This document shows, one piece after another, positions 7,789-16,667 of a stretch of DNA of 64,000 nt. The stretch's first letter is position 1. The number at the start of each line of letters is the position of its first letter. Both the position numbers and the translations under genes were made by a program. The notes under the pieces are model-generated. The model saw only the letters and a list, made by a program, of their open reading frames with translations, was not told the origin of the DNA and did no database searches. This stretch comes from Desulfonatronum thioautotrophicum (GTDB lineage Bacteria; Desulfobacterota; Desulfovibrionia; Desulfovibrionales; Desulfonatronaceae), in the NCBI RefSeq assembly GCF_000934745.1, contig NZ_KN882168.1, positions 62,001 through 126,000 of the forward strand, written 5' to 3'.

Positions 7789-10097
7789 ATTGAGCTTAAG
7801 TTAATGCATTCTAAAAACTTGTCTTTCATATACTTTGTGCGTTCATTGAAAAAATTATTGTTAGGAATATTGCCGTGTAGAGTTTCAGTATAGTTGTTAG
7901 GTTTGTTAAGGATGTCTTTCAAATCAGTATATAAATAATGCGTTGCTAGACCTGCATCTTCGTAAATAGATGTTGAACTTGTTAGTTTGCAAAGTGGAAT
8001 ATTGCGCTTTTTGCTGTTTAAGTCTTTTGTGAGTAGCAAAAAATTGCCTATGTTATTAACTAAGCGTGTTCTGTCTTCAATATTGTCCGGAGTTGTGAAA
8101 TATTGACTCGGATTACTTGGATCTATAGTTGATGGTTCGAGATGGTCTAATTCTAATGATGAGCCGTCGTTAAGATTTATATTGAAAGGTGCCATTTGCA
8201 ATTTGTGAGTAGAAGTATTCAATTGTGTTTTGTATAGTCTCAAAAAAAGCAATTTAATTTTTATATCAGATGTACTTTTTTTATCTTTTCTCCATTCAAT
8301 AATCCAACTATTGAATTCATTTATGGCTTGATTCTCTGGGCAATATCGTGAGTTAATATCAAGCTGGAGATGGCCAATATTTTTATGATGAACATCTTGA
8401 ATAATCGCTTGAGAAAACAATCTTGGCAAATTGTGATCTTTTGCTAACATGCTAATTTTCCAAAATTTTTCAGCAAAAGCATGGACAGAATTATAGGGAT
8501 GTTTGTTGTGTGAAGCGGTTTTTTCAAGTTCTTCAAGGTAGTTAAGAAAAACTTTTTCAACGAAGTCTCCCGGATGTTCTTTGAAGTAAACAGCTAAAAT
8601 TATATTTATCAACCCCACGCTCACACCGTTAAGGTCAAGTCCATGAACAAAAAACAATGTTTTATACGTAATAGATTTGTTACTATCGACTTCAGCGGCT
8701 AAAGCTTTTTCTGCTCTAAGTTTGAAGGGTAATTGATATTTCTCAATAAGTAGTTTTATTGCCCTAAAAATGTCAAATTCTTTTCTTATATTGTCGTACG
8801 TGTAGTACTGTTCTAACGAAAGACTGTAATTCATTTCTAAATAATGCTTGATTTCAGTACGATAATTTTTCTTTTTGTCATACAGTATATCTTTTTTTCC
8901 TGTTAAATATGTAGTTCCTGAATATGCAGTGAGCTGGCGTGTCATTTCTGGCAAGTTCTCAAAAACTTTATCGCCCCATATTGAATCAAGTGTCTCAATA
9001 TAGTTATCTAAATCTGTATCTTCGCTAATATTAGATTTATCACAAAATTCTTTATAAAAGATATTCTTTATGAGGTCTAAATCGTCAAGTTCTAATGCTC
9101 GATCATTTAAAACCTCAAACAGCTTGTATGCATCTTCTGTCTTCCCTGTCTCAATGACACAAAAATTTGCATTTTTTAGAAAAATATCAATTTTCTCTAA
9201 TATTTCCTTTGCTTTCTTGAATCCTGCTGCGTTATTCTGATTCTGCTCACTTATCATCGTAGAAAAAAAATTAAATACAGTTTCTATTGCAGAAATAAAG
9301 CTAAGTTCAAGTTTGTCTTTATCTCCACCACTATCATCTATTATTTTGATAAATGGACCATCGTTTTGATATAAATCAATAAAAATTTTAGACATTCCAT
9401 TTTTGATCCGTTCATTTAGTGAATCCCTTGAGTATGCCAATCTCAATTTCTTATCAACTGTAAAAAAATCTTTCATTGTAGATAAATAATCATCATTATT
9501 ATTTGGAAGTCCAAATGCTTTTTTAAATTCATAAGATACAATGTCACAATTTTCAGTAATGGTTTTTTTAATTTCTTCAATCTCCTGATGTGTGGGTGTT
9601 TTGCTTTCATTTGTATGAATTTTATACAGTTCGCATTTAGACTGATTCAACTCTTCCGATTTTGAAAGAATTGTTTCGCATGCTTTGTCCTTGTCTATAT
9701 TTTGAACATAATTGCAGTAACATTTTTTTAATTCTATTATATTATCTTTAACGTACAAAAAATCTTCAATATCAATTTTGTGCATTAACATAGATCTTAA
9801 AATCAAGAATCTTACGTAGTTGCAAAAAAAAACAGTTGTGATGCGTTGTTGCCCATCAATAAGGTCAAAAGGGTCATTGTTGCCTTTTTTAACAGTAACC
9901 ATTGATCCTGCAAAATAATCATTGTTAGAACCTTGTTCAAATGAATCGCTTAGCAGTAATTTGATTTTGTCTTCACCCCATTTAAAGGGTCTTTGGTAGT
10001 GTGGTATGTTAACTGAAAATTCTTTGTCAACGCCATCCTTGCTGATATCTGAACAGAACTGATAAAAATTCCGTATAGCAGCACCATGTAGTTTCAT
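7785..10097 (-). CDS. DUF262/DUF1524 (GmrSD/SspE-like) restriction nuclease
   Basis: Protein of 770 aa. The N-terminal DUF262 domain shows IPHYQRPFKWG (31-41) and DLIDGQQRITTVFF with DGQQR at 81-85, the ParB-like nucleotide-binding motif. The C-terminal DUF1524 is a His-Me/HNH nuclease: LELDHLEP (H652), NNIGNF (682-687) and LNSKKRN. GmrSD enzymes cut modified phage DNA, and SspE of the Ssp phosphorothioate system has the same architecture, so this is a candidate effector of the neighbouring Dnd system. A GGAG lies eight bases before the start. It sits 21 bases after the stop of the dnd-associated protein 4 gene and is very AT-rich. Architecture is firm; the role is inferred. Confidence 0.88.
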   Translation of the reverse strand: MKLHGAAIRNFYQFCSDISKDGVDKEFSVNIPHYQRPFKWGEDKIKLLLSDSFEQGSNNDYFAGSMVTVKKGNNDPFDLIDGQQRITTVFFCNYVRFLILRSMLMHKIDIEDFLYVKDNIIELKKCYCNYVQNIDKDKACETILSKSEELNQSKCELYKIHTNESKTPTHQEIEEIKKTITENCDIVSYEFKKAFGLPNNNDDYLSTMKDFFTVDKKLRLAYSRDSLNERIKNGMSKIFIDLYQNDGPFIKIIDDSGGDKDKLELSFISAIETVFNFFSTMISEQNQNNAAGFKKAKEILEKIDIFLKNANFCVIETGKTEDAYKLFEVLNDRALELDDLDLIKNIFYKEFCDKSNISEDTDLDNYIETLDSIWGDKVFENLPEMTRQLTAYSGTTYLTGKKDILYDKKKNYRTEIKHYLEMNYSLSLEQYYTYDNIRKEFDIFRAIKLLIEKYQLPFKLRAEKALAAEVDSNKSITYKTLFFVHGLDLNGVSVGLINIILAVYFKEHPGDFVEKVFLNYLEELEKTASHNKHPYNSVHAFAEKFWKISMLAKDHNLPRLFSQAIIQDVHHKNIGHLQLDINSRYCPENQAINEFNSWIIEWRKDKKSTSDIKIKLLFLRLYKTQLNTSTHKLQMAPFNINLNDGSSLELDHLEPSTIDPSNPSQYFTTPDNIEDRTRLVNNIGNFLLLTKDLNSKKRNIPLCKLTSSTSIYEDAGLATHYLYTDLKDILNKPNNYTETLHGNIPNNNFFNERTKYMKDKFLECINLSSI

Positions 10098-10118
10098 TTT
10101 ATATCTCCAGCAAATATA

Positions 10119-10616
10119 TTAAATTGAAAGGTTCAAATCAACTTGGTAATTATCATTCTTAATTTGTGAATCAATAAACGATAAGAAGCCATCTAGATCA
10201 AGTACTCTTGTTCCAAAAAAATCACGAATTAAGGTTAAACCACCATTAGCATACTCCTGAAAAGCCGCAACACGCAAATCTTCTGCACTTTGCGAGCCCG
10301 AGAGGCTATCAGAACTTTGCGTTACAACAAGTGCCATCAAGTACAATATACCCGGCCAAGCAGGACAGTTGCCAAATGTCGCCTGGTCAATACCCTTGCC
10401 GGATTCCACATTTTTTAAAGGCTCACGCCGACCATTCTTGTACCCAACCATTGCCGCAAACAGCATGACCCGCCAGATTTCCTTAAATATTCCTATCTGC
10501 TCTGAAAGAAGTTCCTGGATCAACTCCTCCTTATCGGTTGCCCTGAATATCCGTTTCGAACCGGGTGGGCTTTTTCGTTGAGATGAATTTAGGCTGTTCT
10601 TACTTGACTCGGTCAT
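10119..10616 (-). CDS. dnd system-associated protein 4 family
   Basis: Protein of 165 aa. The core IFRATDKEELIQELL followed by VMLFAAMVGYKNGRREPL matches what I know of dnd system-associated protein 4, a small helical protein found only beside dnd genes. I place the start at the ATG 10616, which has GGGAG eight bases upstream; a GTG at 10640 overlapping the upstream stop would add eight residues. It is the next-to-last gene of the minus-strand effector operon. No catalytic motif is visible. Probably a subunit of the phosphorothioate-dependent restriction complex. Confidence 0.8.
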   Translation of the reverse strand: MTESSKNSLNSSQRKSPPGSKRIFRATDKEELIQELLSEQIGIFKEIWRVMLFAAMVGYKNGRREPLKNVESGKGIDQATFGNCPAWPGILYLMALVVTQSSDSLSGSQSAEDLRVAAFQEYANGGLTLIRDFFGTRVLDLDGFLSFIDSQIKNDNYQVDLNLSI

Positions 10617-10636
10617 GCTCGTTTCTCCCAGGTTGT

Positions 10637-12736
10637 TCACAGTTCCATAATCTCTGAATATTCTTTGGAATCATTCTTGAAGTATTGCTGAATGGTATGC
10701 TCATTGACAACCAAATCCGGGTTGGCACGCTCCGGCATGGTTGGACCGTGATAGGTCAGATAGTAGCGTTTCCCCACCCGTCCTGACTCATTCAGTGCTT
10801 TCTCCACCTGACCGTTGTATTGCTCCGGGCTGACAAAGAGAATGACCTGGGGGGCCAGCTCAGGAATATACTTGGCAACCCCGCTTCGAAAAATGCTCAA
10901 TGACCCAAAGGGCGAATCAATGGCCACCGGGTATGCGGAACCGGATACCCCTTTTAAAATTGTCGGAATTTCAGACCTCTTTTTGGCAAGGGCAACAAGG
11001 CTGGCAATGAAGACCAGGGACGTAACCGTTCGTTGACCGGTACTCAACGCTGCATCAATTTCAGCAGTTTCTTCGGTTTCGTTCACACCAGCAATGCGCT
11101 TGCGGATGCGCAATGTGTAGTCCTCGGTCAGTTCGGCCCAGTAGTCGCGGTCAATAATCTGCCTGAAATGTTTATCAATCTCGGCGTTCAGCAATGGCCG
11201 CAAATCCTGGGTTTCTGATTCCAGTATGGCTTCTAGGATTTTGATAATTTCCTCCACGGCAGCAATACGTCGCTGGGCCAAGGCAGCGGCCTCCACTTTA
11301 TCCTCGACCTGCTGAATCTGTTTTTCAAGCTGTTCGATTTCCGCATTGAGGTCTTCAAGTTTGCCGTCAATCCGTCCCCGTTCAGCGTGTTGCTCGTCAA
11401 CCTGCAACAAGAGCGTCTTGCGCTTATCTTCGAGCTGTTTGACTTCCTCATCTTTCTTTCCGCCAATTTCTTGATGGATTTCCTCGATCTGTTCATCACG
11501 TTCCCGGATTTCCCGATTCAGGCGCAAACGCCCGGCGTTATACTGGCGAAGATTATCTTCCGTTTGTACGGACACGCCTTCAATCAAGCCCAGGGCGTTA
11601 TCAAGGGCTCCGACAGCGTTGTTAAAATCCTGATCGCCCGCAATGGTCAGAAGGCTTTCAACGGCCTCCCGCTCAGGTGAACCGATCTCCAGGGTGCGCT
11701 TGCAGATGCAATTGCCGCACTCCAGCAGTTCCTGCAGAAATGTATTCAGAACCCGGGCGGGAATTTTCCCCTCACTGCGCAGCTTGCCGACGATCTCCTG
11801 ACCGCGCTGTACAAGGTCATGAGTGAACAATGTGTAGCCATCAAACGCGATCAGCTTGCACAAACGCTTGGTTACCTCATCCCGCTGGTTACGCAGGTCA
11901 TCCCGTTCCTGTTGTAAGCGGAGGCGTCTTGCCTGTTGCTCTCGGGCGTCCCGATTCAATGACAGCTTGTTGTCCACGGTATCCAGCTCTTTGGTGATAG
12001 CTGTGAGGTTGGCCAATACCGTACTTTTTCGCTCTTGATATTCCTTCTTTAACTCTTCAGATTTGGCCTGCTGTTCCAAGAGGTCACGCTTTTCATCAGT
12101 GGCAACGTCTTTGAGTTCTCCTCGTAATTTGCCACGGACATTTTGGCTGCGCAGGTCGTTAATAGTTGTTTTCAGAAGATTCAGGCCGAGCATTTGATGA
12201 ATGGCACCTGCAACTTCGCTGCTGTTTTCGGCCATGGCTAAATAATTAATCCGTTCACCGTTAAAGAACAAAAACCAACGAATACCTTCAGGAATAATTG
12301 ACTCAATGTATTGCTGTGGACGGTTTGGTTTATATGTTTGTCCATTACGCATCATTTCCAGGGTCAAACTGGTATGTTTGGGGTTGACATTTTGCTGGGC
12401 CAAGGAAATTTCGCGGTGCAGAATGTAGCGGTCGTTGTCGTGCTTGAAGGTGAGTTGTACGCTGGCTAAAACTTGGTTGGGGTCTTTGGCCCGGTGCGCC
12501 AGCCCTTCGTGCAGGATGCGATCTGGATGCTCAAAGTCATCAGCCTTGCCGTCTTTTCCTACGAGGCCTTTTTGCCCATACAAGGCCCAGAGCAACGCCT
12601 TGAGCAGCGTCGTCTTGCCAAAGCCGTTTTCCGCATGAACAAGCGTGACATTACGTTCACGAACATCGGAGAAGACGATTTCCTGTCTCCCCATGAACTG
12701 CCGAAAATTATCCAAAACAAGGCGTTCCAGGATCAT
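10637..12736 (-). CDS. Second DndD-like SMC ATPase with CxxC hook
   Basis: Protein of 699 aa starting MILERLVLDNFRQFMGRQEI. Walker A is ENGFGKTT (36-43), coiled coils lie on both sides of a CGNCICK motif near residue 340, an ABC-like signature STGQRTVTSL follows, and Walker B-like AIDSPFG precedes the C terminus. The central cysteine pair recalls the Rad50 zinc hook and would allow dimerisation through the coiled-coil tips. It is a paralogue of DndD rather than its orthologue, because a complete dndD is already present. It overlaps the 62-aa gene by four bases. It probably powers the restriction side of the system. Confidence 0.88.
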   Translation of the reverse strand: MILERLVLDNFRQFMGRQEIVFSDVRERNVTLVHAENGFGKTTLLKALLWALYGQKGLVGKDGKADDFEHPDRILHEGLAHRAKDPNQVLASVQLTFKHDNDRYILHREISLAQQNVNPKHTSLTLEMMRNGQTYKPNRPQQYIESIIPEGIRWFLFFNGERINYLAMAENSSEVAGAIHQMLGLNLLKTTINDLRSQNVRGKLRGELKDVATDEKRDLLEQQAKSEELKKEYQERKSTVLANLTAITKELDTVDNKLSLNRDAREQQARRLRLQQERDDLRNQRDEVTKRLCKLIAFDGYTLFTHDLVQRGQEIVGKLRSEGKIPARVLNTFLQELLECGNCICKRTLEIGSPEREAVESLLTIAGDQDFNNAVGALDNALGLIEGVSVQTEDNLRQYNAGRLRLNREIRERDEQIEEIHQEIGGKKDEEVKQLEDKRKTLLLQVDEQHAERGRIDGKLEDLNAEIEQLEKQIQQVEDKVEAAALAQRRIAAVEEIIKILEAILESETQDLRPLLNAEIDKHFRQIIDRDYWAELTEDYTLRIRKRIAGVNETEETAEIDAALSTGQRTVTSLVFIASLVALAKKRSEIPTILKGVSGSAYPVAIDSPFGSLSIFRSGVAKYIPELAPQVILFVSPEQYNGQVEKALNESGRVGKRYYLTYHGPTMPERANPDLVVNEHTIQQYFKNDSKEYSEIMEL

Positions 12737-12921
12737 TTGATTACCCTGCGGATGTGGTCGTAAATACGGCGGTGGATGTCGTCGCGACGCTGGAGATGCA
12801 TCACATCCCTCTCATCCTTAAGGATGGCTTTGATCAAATCCTGGTGTTCCCTGCTGGTGTTTTGAAATATTTCTTGTGCGCGACTGTGCTGAGGTGGATC
12901 TTGTTTCTGGGAGGATTGCAT
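12733..12921 (-). CDS. Small charged protein in the dnd effector operon, 62 aa
   Basis: A short ORF that bridges the helicase and the DndD-like gene: its ATG at 12921 is 10 bases after the helicase stop, and its stop overlaps the next start as ATGA. The product is highly charged and helical, ending in DDIHRRIYDHIRRVIK. I do not recognise the family. The tight coupling on both sides is the main evidence that it is real. It may be an adaptor between the helicase and the ATPase. Confidence 0.62.
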   Translation of the reverse strand: MQSSQKQDPPQHSRAQEIFQNTSREHQDLIKAILKDERDVMHLQRRDDIHRRIYDHIRRVIK

Positions 12922-12931
12922 GGGGGTGACT

Positions 12932-15046
12932 CTACTCCGAAATGAGGTTGTATTCCTTTCGCAGATCATGGAGTGTGTGCAAGGCTTGTGGTCCGTTTTC
13001 TGCCGTGCGGCAGAAGATGATAATCCGTTTCAGTTCTTTCTGAAAAAAGCTTCGTTCCATATTATAAGCATGGTCGTCAAGTTCGCCCCCGAAATCTGGA
13101 GGGAGGATGACAAAATCATAAATAATGGCCCGGCTTTTGCCCTTGGCGTTCCGCAAAAGGCGCCCCCGCCTTTGGATGAATTGGCGCGGATTGCTTGTGT
13201 TGGCCAGCAGGAACCCCATGCGCAGATCAGGCAGATCAATGCCCTCGTCCAGGCAACGGATGGCCACAACCCCATCCAGAAAACCGCTGGTCAGATCGCG
13301 GATGATTTCCTCGCGCTCATTGCTCGTCTCCCGGAACGTGAAATTGCGGACACGCAACCCATGAACCTCGCCCAGTCTGCGGGATACGGCGTTGACTTGG
13401 CGTTCAACATCCTCGCCAAGATTGTCCCTGGTTTGCCCGTCGCCGCAGTAAAAAATGGCCTTGCGCGGAGGCTCAGGCATGGCGTTGATGACATCGCTCA
13501 ATGCGTTCAGCTTGTTGTCCGCGCCGGCGAGCAACCTGGCCCGCTTGATGAGCAGGCGCATGGCCGCTTCATTGGCTTCCTCGTCATCGTCACCACGGAA
13601 GTGCTTGGCGAGCTTGGCGCTGATGTCCAGGTATTCGGCGGTTTCCTCATTCGTGAGGTCCACCAAAACCGGATGATACTGATATGGGCAGAGTAGCCCA
13701 TCAGCAATGGCCTGCTCTAGTGGGTACTCATAAGCAAGCCCCCCGAAATAGCCCAAAACAGCTTCCGTGCCCTCGGGATCGTAATGGCGCTCGGGGGTTG
13801 CAGAAAGCCCCAGGCGCAGTCCAATTCCTGTGGGCAGCACTTTGAGGCTTTTTTTCGCCCCCAGGTTGTGGACTTCGTCAGCGATCAGAAGAAAATGAAA
13901 GGAGCCGGCGGCTATTCGATAGCGGATGGCGTCTTGAAAAGCCTGACTGAGAAAGGTGGCATTGGTGGCAATGACGGCAATGGTTCGGGACATGCCACTG
14001 GAAAGGTATTGGAAGGCTTCCTCCAGACGGGACTGCCAAGTTTTTCTGCCTTCAAAGCACTCGATGGTCTCAAACCCAAAGCTCGTTGCCTCGCCAACCC
14101 ATTGCTTGCAGAGATTAATGTATGGACAGACAATGAGGATCACCAGGAGGGGGTTCTTTTCCGCCACTTTGCAGGCCAGGGTCAAGGCAGTAATCGTCTT
14201 GCCCGTGCCGGTAGCCATGGCCAGGATGCCCTTGCCTTTCTGCTTGATCCAGGCGCGGATTGCATCCGCTTGGTAAGGGCGCAGCTCTTTGCCCTTGGGG
14301 GGCGCGGGCGTTCTGAGGGCTGGCTTATTGTCAAAAACAATATTTATGTCAGGAAAGGGGTTGTCATGTCTTCGGAAACGCTCCAGCAGTTCCCGCCCAA
14401 CGGCGCTGAATTCCATGACCCGAAGCCCGCTGGTGGTATTGCACCAAAGGGCTTCAAAATTTGCGATCTCCTCCTCGACCCGGCCTTCACCATCCTTCCA
14501 TGAACAAAACACTTTCAGGCTTTCAAAATTCTCCAGCAGCCCGCCTGCAGTTTCATTGGATGATCCCGAAAATGCCACATGGTTGTTCTCAGCATCCGTG
14601 AAAATGCCAGTTTTTTCGTGAAATATGCCACGGGAGTATCCGCCATCGGCGTCCACCCGCAGTGCCAGCTTGATTTCCAAACGTCCTGTCACGGCTAGCC
14701 AAGCCAAGGCATTGAGGCGGTCCTGCAAAAGGGCATCCTCGATATCCATCATGTCCCTGGCCACAATGGAACGCAAAACCTCGACGGGGGCATCAACGGC
14801 ACTTTGCAGGGCTTGGACATCATCAGGGCTTAAATACGGTGAGGCAACCAAACGCATGGTTCCCTTCCGGTGAGCCAAACTTGCCACCCCTCGCGCCGCC
14901 AGGGCCAACCCATGGCTGGAAAAATACCCGGCAGCTCTGCGATACACCACAGACCGTTCCATACACGGAATGTAGAAATCACGAACCAGGTCATGATTGC
15001 TGGACCGATAGGAAATATGCAGTTGGAGTTCAGCTAGTGAGGACAT
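12932..15046 (-). CDS. PLD-domain superfamily 2 helicase, DNA phosphorothioation system restriction enzyme family
   Basis: Protein of 704 aa. The N-terminal third is a phospholipase D-like nuclease region with HEKTGIF (H143, K145) followed by GSSNE (161-165). The rest is a superfamily 2 helicase: ELRPYQADAI, Walker A ATGTGKT (278-284), DEVH (390-393), LSATPERHYD, and motif VI QFIQRRGRLLR. This architecture fits the dnd-linked family named DNA phosphorothioation system restriction enzyme. It would translocate along DNA and cut or block unmodified DNA. The 3' end is 10 bases from the 62-aa gene. No clear ribosome binding site precedes the ATG at 15046. Confidence 0.88.
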   Translation of the reverse strand: MSSLAELQLHISYRSSNHDLVRDFYIPCMERSVVYRRAAGYFSSHGLALAARGVASLAHRKGTMRLVASPYLSPDDVQALQSAVDAPVEVLRSIVARDMMDIEDALLQDRLNALAWLAVTGRLEIKLALRVDADGGYSRGIFHEKTGIFTDAENNHVAFSGSSNETAGGLLENFESLKVFCSWKDGEGRVEEEIANFEALWCNTTSGLRVMEFSAVGRELLERFRRHDNPFPDINIVFDNKPALRTPAPPKGKELRPYQADAIRAWIKQKGKGILAMATGTGKTITALTLACKVAEKNPLLVILIVCPYINLCKQWVGEATSFGFETIECFEGRKTWQSRLEEAFQYLSSGMSRTIAVIATNATFLSQAFQDAIRYRIAAGSFHFLLIADEVHNLGAKKSLKVLPTGIGLRLGLSATPERHYDPEGTEAVLGYFGGLAYEYPLEQAIADGLLCPYQYHPVLVDLTNEETAEYLDISAKLAKHFRGDDDEEANEAAMRLLIKRARLLAGADNKLNALSDVINAMPEPPRKAIFYCGDGQTRDNLGEDVERQVNAVSRRLGEVHGLRVRNFTFRETSNEREEIIRDLTSGFLDGVVAIRCLDEGIDLPDLRMGFLLANTSNPRQFIQRRGRLLRNAKGKSRAIIYDFVILPPDFGGELDDHAYNMERSFFQKELKRIIIFCRTAENGPQALHTLHDLRKEYNLISE

Positions 15047-15091
15047 AAGACGGGCATTGCCGATAAAATTTCACTTCAAACCTTTGCGAAT

Positions 15092-15388
15092 TCAGATGCG
15101 AAGATCATCATCGCCTGTGACATCGCTAACGCCGCCCTTGGAATGTTTGCGGATGAAGGCCTCGACCTGGGACCAACATTCATTGATGGCTTTGATTTTT
15201 GTGAGACCAAGAGTGAAGTGGCGAAATGGACCTTTGAACGTTAAAGTGGGATGCCCTTTGTATTCCCCCTCGACAGCTTCAATTTTTTCCAGGGGAGCTT
15301 TTGTTACGGTCTCGCGAAGGCGACGGTTTTCCTCTTCCAGTTGTTGCAGCCTTTTCAAAATATCATCTTGTTGATTGGTTTCCGGCAT
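15092..15388 (-). CDS. Small coiled-coil protein, 98 aa
   Basis: Start chosen at 15388, where AAAGGA lies eight bases upstream; an in-frame ATG at 15415 is the alternative. Residues about 5-28 form a short heptad coiled coil (DDILKRLQQLEEENRRLRE). A compact basic-aromatic second half contains LTFKGPFRHFTLGLTKI, and the tail ends in acidic DDDLRI. The family is not recognised. It lies 45 bases upstream of the helicase gene on the same strand and is likely the first gene of the GC-richer part of the effector operon. It may oligomerise or tether the helicase. Confidence 0.65.
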   Translation of the reverse strand: MPETNQQDDILKRLQQLEEENRRLRETVTKAPLEKIEAVEGEYKGHPTLTFKGPFRHFTLGLTKIKAINECWSQVEAFIRKHSKGGVSDVTGDDDLRI

Positions 15389-15456
15389 GGGAATATTCCT
15401 TTTATTCTGAAGCATTGCGCTGATTGCAGCAAAATTATAATGTAATAAACTTACTA

Positions 15457-16593
15457 TCAATCGAGGGGATAATGCCAACCTGTCTTAAAACCATGATTTT
15501 TAGCTATTCTAAACAAAGGTTTCATCGTATCATCCATTTTTCTAAAAAAAATATCCTTATTCAATATTTCGTCTTCCTGTATGTTCATATCGCATAAGTA
15601 AGGTTCAATATTATCCACCCAGTATTTTTTTCTATTAGGATATAGAATTTCATGAGTTTTCACAACTAAATGAAAATGAATATCCTTGAAGGATTCATAA
15701 TATTTACTATCTGGCAAAGAATTCGACTTGGAGGAATTCGCTTGCTTGCTTACAGGGATTAAATTCCATATCTGATCATGCGCAACAAATGACCAGGGTA
15801 AATAATGATCCAATGCATATGAGTCGTTAATTAAAATATTGGAATACATGCAGCGAAAATCGCTTGTATGTTCAAGAAAAATATTCCAAAAACTTATCTG
15901 TTTCGCCATGGTGTTTCTGGTAACTGGCGCAAACAATTTATTAGATAGTGATGGAGTTGTCGGGTTGCGTTTTTGCATGTATTGTAGCCATTTCCAAAAC
16001 GCCCAGCCTTCAATAACAGTAAAGTGTTGCTCAAAATAGACCATCCAGTGTTCATTCAATATTAATGATTGCGGATTTTCAGAATCATTGAACTTGTACA
16101 ATGGGTTGCATGCATGAAAGAATTCTTCTGCAATACTCGGCATTACTTTTTCTAATTCATTCCCATAACCACATCTGACACCCCTCTCCCTGAGAATAGT
16201 ATGAAAAAAAGGTGAGATCAATCTATATGGAACATATCGTGACAGAAAATCAACAATGTTCTCAATATTATTTTCTCTTATATTATTTTTTAATATACTT
16301 TTATCTTTTACATAATTTAAATTCAATAGTTCAATTGCTTGAGCAATTTTGTCCATCTTTCCAAATGATAGCTTAAAATACTCATATGGATACCAAGCAT
16401 TTGCGAGCATCTCTACAATAATATCTGTAAAATCTATTTCTCTAGCTGAAAATTTCTTGTTTTTGATAATATCAAGCAAAGAAATAAAGAAAAGATATTT
16501 ATACGAATTTGTTGTGTTGTCGAAAATCGAAGAAAGCGCTGCAATATTTAAATTGTTGCAGTGTGGTAGATGATTCGTTTTTTTCATATTCAT
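15457..16593 (-). CDS. HNH endonuclease domain protein of the dnd island
   Basis: About 378 aa. An HNH core is visible near residues 245-290: a single cysteine in FRCMYSN, then ALDHYLPWSF (DH at 262-263), IWNLIP (N277) and NSSKSN. The usual second cysteine pair of zinc-binding HNH enzymes is not seen, so the fold may be metal-only. The N-terminal ~240 residues are helical with no recognised domain. The gene is strongly AT-rich, unlike the helicase downstream but like the DUF262 gene at the other end of the block. I use the ATG at 16593 (16587 possible); no ribosome binding site is clear. Likely another DNA-cutting part of the defence island. Confidence 0.75.
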   Translation of the reverse strand: MNMKKTNHLPHCNNLNIAALSSIFDNTTNSYKYLFFISLLDIIKNKKFSAREIDFTDIIVEMLANAWYPYEYFKLSFGKMDKIAQAIELLNLNYVKDKSILKNNIRENNIENIVDFLSRYVPYRLISPFFHTILRERGVRCGYGNELEKVMPSIAEEFFHACNPLYKFNDSENPQSLILNEHWMVYFEQHFTVIEGWAFWKWLQYMQKRNPTTPSLSNKLFAPVTRNTMAKQISFWNIFLEHTSDFRCMYSNILINDSYALDHYLPWSFVAHDQIWNLIPVSKQANSSKSNSLPDSKYYESFKDIHFHLVVKTHEILYPNRKKYWVDNIEPYLCDMNIQEDEILNKDIFFRKMDDTMKPLFRIAKNHGFKTGWHYPLD

Positions 16594-16667
16594 AAGCACA
16601 TTTTTTATTGGTACCAAGCGAAATATGTCCAAGTTAGCATTTTTGCCTATCGGTTTTTTTATATCAG

